Shown here piece after piece: positions 8,198 to 15,493 of a DNA stretch of 39,631 nucleotides. A program made the position numbers and the translations under genes. Source of the DNA: Dongibacter bovis (GTDB taxonomy: Bacteria > Bacillota > Negativicutes > Selenomonadales > Selenomonadaceae); assembly GCA_902763085.1 (NCBI GenBank), contig CACWQW010000019.1, forward strand, positions 1 to 39,631. The letters are read 5' to 3'. The notes below the pieces were generated by a model. It ran no database searches. It saw only the letters and a program-made list of their open reading frames with translations, and was not told the origin of the DNA. How positions within the stretch are numbered: the first letter of the stretch is position 1; each line of letters starts with the position of its first letter.

Positions 8198-9613
8198 ATG
8201 CGAACCGCCCTCCGCCGCGTGTCCCTCCTCGCCGCCCTCACCCTCGCGCTCGCCCTGCCGCTGCCCGCCGCCGCGGCGCCTGTCACGCTCCGCTTCGTCG
8301 ACGCCGACCTCGCCGACGCCCTGCACGCTGCCGCGCGCCTCGGCGGCTATGGCCTCGTGCTCGACAGCGCTGTCACAGGCCGCGTCACCATCGACACCAC
8401 GCTCGAGCCCGACCTCTTCCTCGAAAAGATGGCGGAGATGTACGGCCTCACGCTCGAGCGCCAGGGGGACACCTTCTTCATCGCCGCTGCAAGCGCGCCT
8501 CCCAGCGCCCTCCGGCGCACCTACGTCTTCCCCATCCGCTACGGATCGCCTGCGCGCCTCGCCGCTGCCGTAAATTTATCTCTCCCCCAGGCAGGAATCC
8601 CGGAAAAAAAAGAGAATAGTACTCATGGTGAAAAAGAAACCGCCCCTTCAACCATTTCGCATGAAGCAGGAGCACAGTCGAGCGAAAGCTTGACCGCGAG
8701 CGCCGCGCGCGTCACCTGCGTCGCCGACAGCCAATCCCTCATCCTCTACGGCACCGCAGCGGAGGCGCAGGCCGTGCGCGCGCTCCTCAAGACGCTCGAC
8801 GTCCCCGCGCCGCAGGTCTCCCTCGAGGCGAAGATCGTCGCCCTCTCGCGCGCCGCCTCGAAAGAGCTCGGCGTCGAGTGGGACTGGTCGGCACTGCCGC
8901 AGACGCCCGAGGTCGACGAGACCTGGGAGACACGCCGCCACACCATCACGACGGAGAGCGGCAAGCGCACGACGGAGTACGAAGACGTGCCGCGCACAAA
9001 GATCCACCGCTCCTGGAAGGACGGCTCGAGCGTCCCCGGCGTCCTGCGCTTCGGGCGCAGCCCGGCCGGCGTTCCCTTTGAATTCTACTACGAGGCGAAA
9101 ATCAACGCCCTCGTCACGGACGGCAAGGCAAAACTCCTCTCCCGCCCGAACATCACGACGCTCACGGGGCAGGAAGCCGTCATCAACATCGGCGGCAAAG
9201 TCCCCGTCCCAACGACGGAGACGACAGACCGCTCGACGACGACCTCCTTTACCTACCGCAACGCGGGCATCATTCTCCGCTGCACCCCCTGGGTCAGCGA
9301 TGACGGCACCATCACGGCCGCCGTCCACACGGAGGTCAGCTCCCCGCTCTACGTCGCCGACCTCAAAGCCTACCGCTTCCAAGAGCGCAGTGCCCACACC
9401 ACCGTGCGCCTCCGAGACGGCGAGACCATGGTCATCGGCGGCCTCATCGGCAGCGAGGAGGCGCGGAGCCTCAGCAAGATCCCCTTTCTCGGGGACCTCC
9501 CCATCCTCGGCGCCTTCTTCAAGAGCGAGCGGAAAAGCAAGTCGGACTCAGAAATCATCATGTTCTTAACAGCACACGTCCTCAAAGAGGATGGAATCAA
9601 TAGGGGGAAATAG
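8198..9613 (+). CDS. Secretin (PilQ/GspD-family outer-membrane channel)
   Basis: 471 aa. Signal peptide 1-26 ending PAAAAA. An STN/N0-like domain covers about 27-95 (TLRFVDADLADALHAAARLGGYGLV), an N1-like domain about 105-215, and the secretin barrel domain about 220-465. Secretin hallmarks: VSLEAKIVALSR, LLSRPNITTLTGQEAVINIGGKVP, TVRLRDGETMVIGGLI and KIPFLGDLPILGAFFKS. It is short compared with most PilQ (600-700 aa): only one or two periplasmic domains and no AMIN domain or C-terminal pilotin-binding region. AAAGGAG stands 6 nt before ATG 8198. An AT-rich, Lys/Glu/Ser-rich linker (8572-8695) interrupts the N1-like domain. It probably forms the outer-membrane pore partnered by the two genes upstream. 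Confidence 0.9.
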   Translation: MRTALRRVSLLAALTLALALPLPAAAAPVTLRFVDADLADALHAAARLGGYGLVLDSAVTGRVTIDTTLEPDLFLEKMAEMYGLTLERQGDTFFIAAASAPPSALRRTYVFPIRYGSPARLAAAVNLSLPQAGIPEKKENSTHGEKETAPSTISHEAGAQSSESLTASAARVTCVADSQSLILYGTAAEAQAVRALLKTLDVPAPQVSLEAKIVALSRAASKELGVEWDWSALPQTPEVDETWETRRHTITTESGKRTTEYEDVPRTKIHRSWKDGSSVPGVLRFGRSPAGVPFEFYYEAKINALVTDGKAKLLSRPNITTLTGQEAVINIGGKVPVPTTETTDRSTTTSFTYRNAGIILRCTPWVSDDGTITAAVHTEVSSPLYVADLKAYRFQERSAHTTVRLRDGETMVIGGLIGSEEARSLSKIPFLGDLPILGAFFKSERKSKSDSEIIMFLTAHVLKEDGINRGK

Positions 9614-9617
9614 AAGT

Positions 9618-10289
9618 ATGGCGATCAAGATACTCATTGCAGACGACCACGCCCTGCTGCGACAGGGAATCAAGCGGGTCCTGAACTTCGAGGACGACCT
9701 CGAAGTCGTGGGAGAAGCCGAAGACGGCCAGGAAACACTTGCGCGCACGCTCGTCCTGCAGCCGGATATCCTGCTCCTCGACCTCAACCTGCCGGGCCTC
9801 AGCGGTCTCGAGGTCACGAAGCAGTTGCAGGCGGCGAAATGCAAGACGAAGATCATCGCACTTACGATCCACGACAGCGACAACTACGTGCTCGAGATGC
9901 TCAAAAACGGCGCGCTCGGCTACCTGCTCAAAGACGTCGAGCCGAGCGTCCTCATCAAGGCCATCCACGTCGTCAACGAGGGCAACGCCTTCGTCTACCC
10001 GAAGCTCTGCGAGCGCCTCTTCGGCGGCGTCGGCGAGGGCGAGGACCTCACGGAGAAAGCGCGGGAAATGTGGCGCGAGAGCCGCAGCGAGCGCCTCACG
10101 ACGCGCGAGATGGACGTTCTCGCCTGCATCGCGAAAGGCTTCTCCAACCAGGACATCGCCCAGGCGCTCTGCGTGAGCGAGAAGACCGTCAAGAACCACC
10201 TCACGAACATCTTCCGCAAGCTCAACGTGAGCGACCGCACGCAGGCGCTCGTCTACGTGCTCAAGCACAAGATCATCTCGCTCGAGTGA
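9618..10289 (+). CDS. NarL/DegU-type response regulator
   Basis: 223 aa. Receiver domain 1-120 with acidic pair D9/D10, phospho-acceptor D55 (LLLDLNLPG), T83 and K105 (GYLLKDVEP), all key residues intact. A LuxR/NarL helix-turn-helix occupies about 158-218 (LTTREMDVLACIAKGFSNQ, SEKTVKNHLTNIFRKL). It should dimerise and bind DNA after phosphorylation. No sensor kinase gene lies in the window. It starts 4 nt after the secretin stop, with AGGGGG upstream, so it is translated as part of the secretin operon. That suggests it controls this surface system, perhaps by feedback. An earlier in-frame ATG at 9591 overlaps the secretin gene and lacks a ribosome site. Confidence 0.92.
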   Translation: MAIKILIADDHALLRQGIKRVLNFEDDLEVVGEAEDGQETLARTLVLQPDILLLDLNLPGLSGLEVTKQLQAAKCKTKIIALTIHDSDNYVLEMLKNGALGYLLKDVEPSVLIKAIHVVNEGNAFVYPKLCERLFGGVGEGEDLTEKAREMWRESRSERLTTREMDVLACIAKGFSNQDIAQALCVSEKTVKNHLTNIFRKLNVSDRTQALVYVLKHKIISLE

Positions 10290-10331
10290 CGCGCGGGCAG
10301 AGGTCGAAAGACAATCGCCGATCAAGCATAG

Positions 10332-10384
10332 AAAGACCGGCAGGCATCAAGGTTCCAGGAACCAAGGTGCCTGCCGGTCTTTTT
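10332..10384 (+). terminator. Strong intrinsic terminator ending the secretin/response-regulator operon
   Basis: Perfect 15-bp stem AAAGACCGGCAGGCA (10332-10346) / TGCCTGCCGGTCTTT (10368-10382), with an inner GGTTCC/GGAACC helix and a T5 run on the plus strand. Confidence 0.9.
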
Positions 10385-10501
10385 ACTCTCTCCGCCCCAT
10401 CGCCATAGCCCCGCCTAAGGCACAGGGGCACAGGAGAAAGACGCGCGTCGCCGCTGCCATATACCATAGGAGCCGGGCCGCCGCCCTCTGAGCGCCGCGC
10501 C

Positions 10502-11125
10502 TCACGGGCAGGGCCGCACGGGACCCACGCACGCCTCGTAGAGGCGCCGCGTCGATGCAGGACGCAGGAGCCGCACATCCTCCGTCCGCGCAAGCGCGCC
10601 TAGCAGCCGCTCGACGAACTCCTGCATGGCGGGCGTCATCGCGACGCCGTTCTTCCGTTTCCGCTGCCACCACGCGTACTCGCTCGCGAACGTAAACGAC
10701 GACCGCCCGTAGGCGCGCCCGGCGGCGAGGAAATCGCAGATCATCTCCACGGCGTAGCGGTACGGCATATCGACGGGATGCGCGCCGTGGTCGAAATCAT
10801 CCTGCCACGCTTCATAGTGGTGCAGGTTGCGCCCGTGATGGTGAATCCACGCGTAGGAAAAGCCGTGGTTCCGCTTCTTGCAGAGCCAGATCGGCGAGCA
10901 GATGCCGTTGTAGTAGCGCACGCTCTCGACGAACTCCATGTGCGAGAACTTCGACCAATCGTGCAGGAAGCCCTGCCACGGGATGCCCGCGATGCACGCG
11001 TAGCGAAATACCCAGTACTTGTGCCGGAGGATCATCCACGTGTGGCCGCAGAGCCGCGCGAAAAGCGACAGTTGCTGATTCCGCGTCCATGCCTCCTCCT
11101 CACGCACCTGCCCCGCATGCACCAT
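10502..11125 (-). CDS. DUF5662 family protein
   Basis: 207 aa, soluble, rich in His, Trp and Tyr. It matches the DUF5662 pattern from memory: repeated HDWSKFSHMEF, YYNGICSPIW, AWIHHHGRNLHHYE and HPVDMPYRYAVEMICDFLAAG. The many His, Asp and Glu residues in helical segments suggest a metal-bound helical bundle related to HD or phage-type metal-dependent hydrolases, but the function is not established. ATG 11125 overlaps the stop of the upstream gene as TGATG, and AGGGG lies about 10 nt upstream, so the two genes are translationally coupled. A longer reading from 11149 would run well into the upstream gene and is less likely. Confidence 0.75.
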   Translation of the reverse strand: MVHAGQVREEEAWTRNQQLSLFARLCGHTWMILRHKYWVFRYACIAGIPWQGFLHDWSKFSHMEFVESVRYYNGICSPIWLCKKRNHGFSYAWIHHHGRNLHHYEAWQDDFDHGAHPVDMPYRYAVEMICDFLAAGRAYGRSSFTFASEYAWWQRKRKNGVAMTPAMQEFVERLLGALARTEDVRLLRPASTRRLYEACVGPVRPCP

Positions 11126-11823
11126 CACTGCCACCCCTGCAGCGTCCAATAATCCTCGACGCCCTTGACGACGGGATAGAAGATCTCCTCCGCGTTCTCG
11201 ACCCGCGTGAGCTCGTAGTGCCCGTCACCCTCCTGCCGCAGCAGCAAGCGCAGCGTCAGCTGCGGCACGAGACGGCCGTAGTCGCTCTCATCGCCCGTGA
11301 CCGTCACCTGCGCGATCGCCTCGCCCTGCCGCTGCTCGATCGCATCGACATGCGCCGTATAGTGTGCGAGGAACTTCCCGCACTCCGTCGCGAGCCAGTG
11401 CGCCTGCCCGTCCGCGCGGCTCACGGGCGTCGCCTCCGGGCGCATGTAGAAAGAGACCACGCGCGAGAGCAGCGCGAGATCGTCCGCGCGCCGACCCCGG
11501 AGATACGATGTCATGAACTCCGTATCGTGCCGGAAGAACCAATCGTCCGGGTAGAGCGTCGCGAGCTTCTCCACATCGCGTGCGAGCAGCGCCGTCCCCT
11601 CGTCATAGCTCGACGTGAGCAGCACGTCCTCCGCCACATAGCGGTCGAGCGCCTCCGCGTCGCGGCTCTCAAGCGCGTGCGCGATCTCCCGGAGCGCATA
11701 CTCCGGCGTCTGCTGCGCCTGCTGCGCGCACACGATGCCGCCGACCATCAGCACGAGCGCCCCGAGTACCATCCCGAGCACCATCCGCCCCGGCCACCAG
11801 CCAGCCTCTCTCCCGTTCCCCAT
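11125..11823 (-). CDS. Membrane-anchored DUF2939-like protein
   Basis: 232 aa. N-terminal hydrophobic helix at about residues 12-33 (MVLGMVLGALVLMVGGIVCA), acting as a signal anchor or, less likely, a cleaved signal. The exported part begins PEYALREIAHALESRDAEAL and continues DRYVAEDVLL, which matches the DUF2939 pattern (Y.l..l..Al..rD...l..yVd). The rest is a mixed alpha/beta domain of unknown role ending in LTRVENAEEIFYPVVKGVED. The start is ATG 11823, preceded by AAAGGGGAG at good spacing; a reading from 11949 would pass through the upstream inverted repeat. It forms a two-gene unit with the DUF5662 gene. Confidence 0.6.
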   Translation of the reverse strand: MGNGREAGWWPGRMVLGMVLGALVLMVGGIVCAQQAQQTPEYALREIAHALESRDAEALDRYVAEDVLLTSSYDEGTALLARDVEKLATLYPDDWFFRHDTEFMTSYLRGRRADDLALLSRVVSFYMRPEATPVSRADGQAHWLATECGKFLAHYTAHVDAIEQRQGEAIAQVTVTGDESDYGRLVPQLTLRLLLRQEGDGHYELTRVENAEEIFYPVVKGVEDYWTLQGWQ

Positions 11824-11854
11824 GGAATTGCTCCCCTTTCTTTCGCTCACATAC

Positions 11855-11910
11855 AAAAAATGTGCTACAGATGATTCCCTGCTTGCCTGCGTTGGAATCA
11901 TTGTAGCACA
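11855..11910 (-). promoter_or_regulatory. Inverted repeat with T6 tail in the leader of the DUF2939-like gene
   Basis: TGTGCTACAGATGATTCC (11861-11878) pairs with GGAATCATTGTAGCACA (11893-11910), leaving one bulged base and a 14-nt loop. On the minus strand the second arm is followed directly by TTTTTT, so it has the form of an intrinsic terminator or attenuator 32 nt before the start codon. A TACAAT -10-like hexamer lies inside the first arm. Confidence 0.55.
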
Positions 11911-11950
11911 CTTGGGCGAAAATTGCCCGGAAAGAAATGTGGGAGACAAT

Positions 11951-11987
11951 ACTCCGCCGGAGCTGCGGGGTGCAGCTCCGGCGGAGT
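11951..11987 (-). terminator. GC-rich hairpin after the amylase gene
   Basis: Perfect 16-bp inverted repeat ACTCCGCCGGAGCTGC (11951-11966) / GCAGCTCCGGCGGAGT (11972-11987) with a 5-nt loop, 60 nt past the amylase stop. The minus-strand tail is ATTGTCTCC, so the T tract is weak. The helix is strong enough to end or protect the transcript. Just before it, 12023-12050 is a short run of TCATC-type repeats. Confidence 0.6.
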
Positions 11988-12047
11988 GTGGAGTGATCGG
12001 AACTATGGGATCGATGAGGCGTTCATCTCATCTCATCTCTGCTCATC

Positions 12048-15000
12048 TCAGTCGAGCAGCATCATCGCCTGCGTGTCGCCGAGCGGGAGCGTGAGGATGC
12101 CGGCCTTGACGGTGAACGATTTGCCCGAGAGCTGATCCTTGAAGACCGTGCCGTCCGGGGCGCTCACGGGGAGGGCGGTGACGGCGGCTTTGCCGCGGTT
12201 GAGGACGACGATGCCGACCTTGCCGCTGCCGTCGACGGCCGTGCGCGCGAAGGCGTAGATGTCGCCTTCCGCCTTGAGCGTCAAAACGTCGCCGAGCGCG
12301 AAGACGTTCTTATGGTCGTTGCGCACGGAGATGACTTTCTGATAGTACTTCAGGAGGTCTTTGTCCTCCTTGCCCCACGGGTAGGTGCGGCGGCAGTCGG
12401 GGTCGGCGCTGCCGTACTGTCCGGCCTCGTCGCCGTAGTAGATCGTCGGCATGCCGGGGTAGCCCATGAGGAACGCTGCGGCGAGCTTGAGGCGCGCCTT
12501 GCCGAGCTTGTAGTCGAAGTCCTTGAGCGTCGCCTGCGGCACGCTGTCGTTGCCGCCGCCGAACACATAGATGGCACGCGCCGTGTCGTGGCTGTCGACG
12601 ATGTTCATGAGGTCGTAGAGCGCTTCCTTCGGATAGTTCTGACGCAGGCGCGTGAGCTCGTCATCGCAGGCTTTCGCGTCGCCGTTCTTGAGAAAGTGCG
12701 TGCCGATCGCGTAGGAGAGCTTGTAGTTCATCACGGAGTCGAACGTGTCGCCCGTGAGGAACTGCGTGCCGTCCTGCCAGATCTCGCCGAGCAGGAGCGG
12801 GGTGTCGCCGCCCTGCGTCTTGATGGACTTGACTTCCTTGCGGACGTTCTGCCAGAATCCCGGCGGGACTTCCTTCGCGACGTCGAGGCGCCAGCCGGAG
12901 AGGCCGTAGTCGAACCATTTCATGATGACGCCCTTCTCGCCGCCCTTGCCGTAGAGCAGGTAGTCGCCGAGATCGGAGACTTTCGTGCCCTCATTCGATC
13001 CCGGGTAGTCCGCGTCCTTGAACGGTACGAGGCTGTCGTAGCCCTGCCAGTCGTGGTAGGCGTACTTCGCGCCCATCATGTCTTTCGTCTTCTGGTTCTT
13101 GATCTCGAACCAGTTCTCCCAGTGCCACGGGCTGAATTTCTGCCCCTCAGCCGTGAGCTCCTTCTTCGCCTCGTCCATCGCGTCGGCGAGCTTCATCTGC
13201 TTGCCGTTCATGAGGTCGTAGATGCGGCTCCAGTACTCGTAGGCGCCGACCGTGTCGTATTTGCCGTAGCGGTCGAAATAGATGGAGTCGTCACCGACGT
13301 GGTTGTAGACGCCGTCCATGATGAGGTGCATGCCGCGCTTCGTCATCTCCGTGACGAGCGTCTCGAGGTTCTGGAAGTCGCCGAGGAACGGGTCGATGGC
13401 GCCGTAGTCGCGCGCGTCGTAGCGATGGTTCGACGAGGCCGCGTAGATCGGATTGACGTAGATCGCCGTGACGCCGAGCTTCTGCAGGTAGTCGAGCTTC
13501 TGCGTGATGCCCGCGAGGTCGCCGCCGAAGAAGTCGTTGCACTCCCAGGTGTCGCCGTCCTTGTCCGGCGTCTTGCTGTAGTTCGCCGGCAGGTCTGTCC
13601 AGGCACGGTGCTGCACCGGCTGCGGGCCGCGCGCCGTGTCGCGCGCATTATCGTTCGCCTTGTCGCCGTCGTAGAAGCGATCGGGGAAGATCTGGTAGCA
13701 GACCGCCGTCTTCGCCCAGTCCGGCGTCGTAAAGCCCGGCGCGTAGACCGTGAGCTGGTAGGGCTTGACGCCGCGCAGCTTCAGTTCGCCCGTCGCGCCC
13801 GGTTTCGCGTCGTCGCCGTACTCCTTCGTGTCGTTGAGCAGGAACTTGTAGCCGTAGATGCCGACGTCTTTCGGCGTGACGGTGATGCTCCAGAGGTCTT
13901 CGCCGTCCTTCGTGCCGACTTTCGTCATCGGCAGGACTTCGCGCGTGCCCGCGCTGTAGTCCGGATTGTACTCGTCGCCGGCGTTGACGACGATCTTTGC
14001 CTTCTCAAGGATGAGCTTCGCATCCTTGACGTCGCCGGCGCCCGTCGCGAGCGAGAGCTTGACGCTCTTCCCCGCCTCGATCGCCTCAAACGGCGCGCGG
14101 TAGGCGGTGCTCCAGCTGTCGTGGACGACCTTGTCCGCGCGGATGCCGCCGTCGTCGGCGATGATGTGGCCCGCCTTGCTGTCGTAGTAGAACGTGACCT
14201 TGCCCGTCTTCGCGATATTCACGCGCTGCGTGACGGGCGCGGCCCCCGGCTGCGTGACGGTCACGTCATACGTGCCCGCGGGGACGTCCGCCGTGAGCTG
14301 ATAGAACTGCTCGAGGAGCTCATCGCGCATCACATCATCCGCGAGCCCCTCGATGCCCGAGAGCCTCGGCAGCGCCTCATCGGCGAGCATCGTATAGCTC
14401 GTCGAGTCCGCGATGCGGTGCGTCGTGTCGTTGTAGTAGAACGTCACCGTCGTCGGCTTGTCGACGTTCACGGGGATATTCGCGCCGTCCGGCAGTCCGC
14501 CGAGGCCGTAGTTCTCCGCCCAGCTGCCGTTGACGGAAATCTTATACTGATAGTTGCCCGCGGGCAGCTTCTCCGTGTAGCTGTAGAAATTATGCCCCAG
14601 GGGCTTCATGCGCGTCGTCATGTCGCCGGGGTCCCAGTCCTTCGCGGCGCCTGCCTTCGTCTGCACCGTGCCCGTCACGACGATGGCGCGGCCCTCAGCG
14701 GCGAACGCCTGCTGCTCCGCCTCCATGCCCTCGTAGGCGACCGTGACCTTGTGCGTCGCCTCGTCGTAGGTAAAGGTCACGTCGTGGTCCGCCGCGAGGC
14801 GCAGCGCCGTATTGGCGCCGCCCGCCTCGCCGTCCTTGCCGTAGTTGACATCCCAACTGCCGCCGACCGCGACCTTGAAGTCGTAGTTGCCCTTCTTGAG
14901 GTGGCCGACGTAGACGCGGTGTCCCTTGCCGTCCGGCTTCATGATCGTCGTGCCGTCCGCGGGGTCCCAGTCCTTCGCCGCGCCGAGCGCCGACTGCAGC

Positions 15001-15164
15001 GAGCCGACGAGCACGACATCATCCTGCGCGACCGCCGCGGCCGCCTGTGCGACCGGCGCGGAGAACGCCGGCAACTCCACCTGCGGCGCTGCGTACGGCG
15101 CAGCAAAAAGCCCGAGCGTCAGAGAAAGCCCGATGGCACGGCGCAAAGCCTTGTTCCGATTCAT
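12048..15164 (-). CDS. Secreted GH13 alpha-amylase/pullulanase-type enzyme with X25 modules
   Basis: 1038 aa. Signal peptide of about 40 residues. Two X25-type starch-associated modules follow: first about 48-150 (LVGSLQSALGAAKDWDP, GGSWDVNYG), second about 155-255 (GAAKDWDPGDMTTRMKP, NGSWAENYGLGG). Then a shorter beta module (about 270-345), an N-domain like those of neopullulanase/cyclomaltodextrinase enzymes (about 345-460), and the GH13 barrel from about 475. Catalytic residues are visible: nucleophile D761 (GWRLDVAKEV), acid/base E794 (LLGEIWQDG) and transition-state D860 (VDSHDTAR). It should cleave alpha-1,4 and perhaps alpha-1,6 bonds in starch or glycogen outside the cell. ATG 15164 has GGAGGG 9 nt upstream; ATG 15173 directly abuts that site and is unlikely. 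Confidence 0.9.
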   Translation of the reverse strand: MNRNKALRRAIGLSLTLGLFAAPYAAPQVELPAFSAPVAQAAAAVAQDDVVLVGSLQSALGAAKDWDPADGTTIMKPDGKGHRVYVGHLKKGNYDFKVAVGGSWDVNYGKDGEAGGANTALRLAADHDVTFTYDEATHKVTVAYEGMEAEQQAFAAEGRAIVVTGTVQTKAGAAKDWDPGDMTTRMKPLGHNFYSYTEKLPAGNYQYKISVNGSWAENYGLGGLPDGANIPVNVDKPTTVTFYYNDTTHRIADSTSYTMLADEALPRLSGIEGLADDVMRDELLEQFYQLTADVPAGTYDVTVTQPGAAPVTQRVNIAKTGKVTFYYDSKAGHIIADDGGIRADKVVHDSWSTAYRAPFEAIEAGKSVKLSLATGAGDVKDAKLILEKAKIVVNAGDEYNPDYSAGTREVLPMTKVGTKDGEDLWSITVTPKDVGIYGYKFLLNDTKEYGDDAKPGATGELKLRGVKPYQLTVYAPGFTTPDWAKTAVCYQIFPDRFYDGDKANDNARDTARGPQPVQHRAWTDLPANYSKTPDKDGDTWECNDFFGGDLAGITQKLDYLQKLGVTAIYVNPIYAASSNHRYDARDYGAIDPFLGDFQNLETLVTEMTKRGMHLIMDGVYNHVGDDSIYFDRYGKYDTVGAYEYWSRIYDLMNGKQMKLADAMDEAKKELTAEGQKFSPWHWENWFEIKNQKTKDMMGAKYAYHDWQGYDSLVPFKDADYPGSNEGTKVSDLGDYLLYGKGGEKGVIMKWFDYGLSGWRLDVAKEVPPGFWQNVRKEVKSIKTQGGDTPLLLGEIWQDGTQFLTGDTFDSVMNYKLSYAIGTHFLKNGDAKACDDELTRLRQNYPKEALYDLMNIVDSHDTARAIYVFGGGNDSVPQATLKDFDYKLGKARLKLAAAFLMGYPGMPTIYYGDEAGQYGSADPDCRRTYPWGKEDKDLLKYYQKVISVRNDHKNVFALGDVLTLKAEGDIYAFARTAVDGSGKVGIVVLNRGKAAVTALPVSAPDGTVFKDQLSGKSFTVKAGILTLPLGDTQAMMLLD

Positions 15165-15227
15165 ATCATCCATCCCTCCAATATCCGGGGAACATCCCCC
15201 GACATCTCACAACTTACCTGCACAAGC

Positions 15228-15242
15228 GTCCACTTTGTGGAC
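15228..15242. promoter_or_regulatory. Short palindrome upstream of the amylase gene
   Basis: GTCCAC-TTT-GTGGAC, about 65 nt before the amylase start codon. It has the size and symmetry of a repressor or activator site, but no clear promoter was found around it. Confidence 0.3.
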
Positions 15243-15344
15243 ATGGTGCATCACCCTGAAAGTATTTCCAGCCAATCGCGCTGCGCCTGCGGCTTGCGTT
15301 CTTGGGGATTTACAAAAAAGAATATTATGACATATCAGTATAAG

Positions 15345-15413
15345 AAAGAGGCGCCCCCGCCGCTCGTATGTGCTGGAAACAGAACGCATACTGCACGGCA
15401 GGAACACCTCTTT
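15345..15413 (-). terminator. Probable porin terminator (large-loop hairpin)
   Basis: Arms AAAGAGGCGCCCCCGCCG (15345-15362) and CGGCAGGAACACCTCTTT (15396-15413) pair over most of their length with G-U wobbles and a 33-nt loop. On the minus strand it ends in CTCTTTCTTAT. It lies about 80 nt past the porin stop and upstream of the amylase gene. Confidence 0.5.
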
Positions 15414-15493
15414 CATTGCCCACAAAGCACAGGATGGGAAACTCTCAGCAAGCAATCGCCAGCGGAGAGCATGCCTCCCTTGTATGGAATTGA

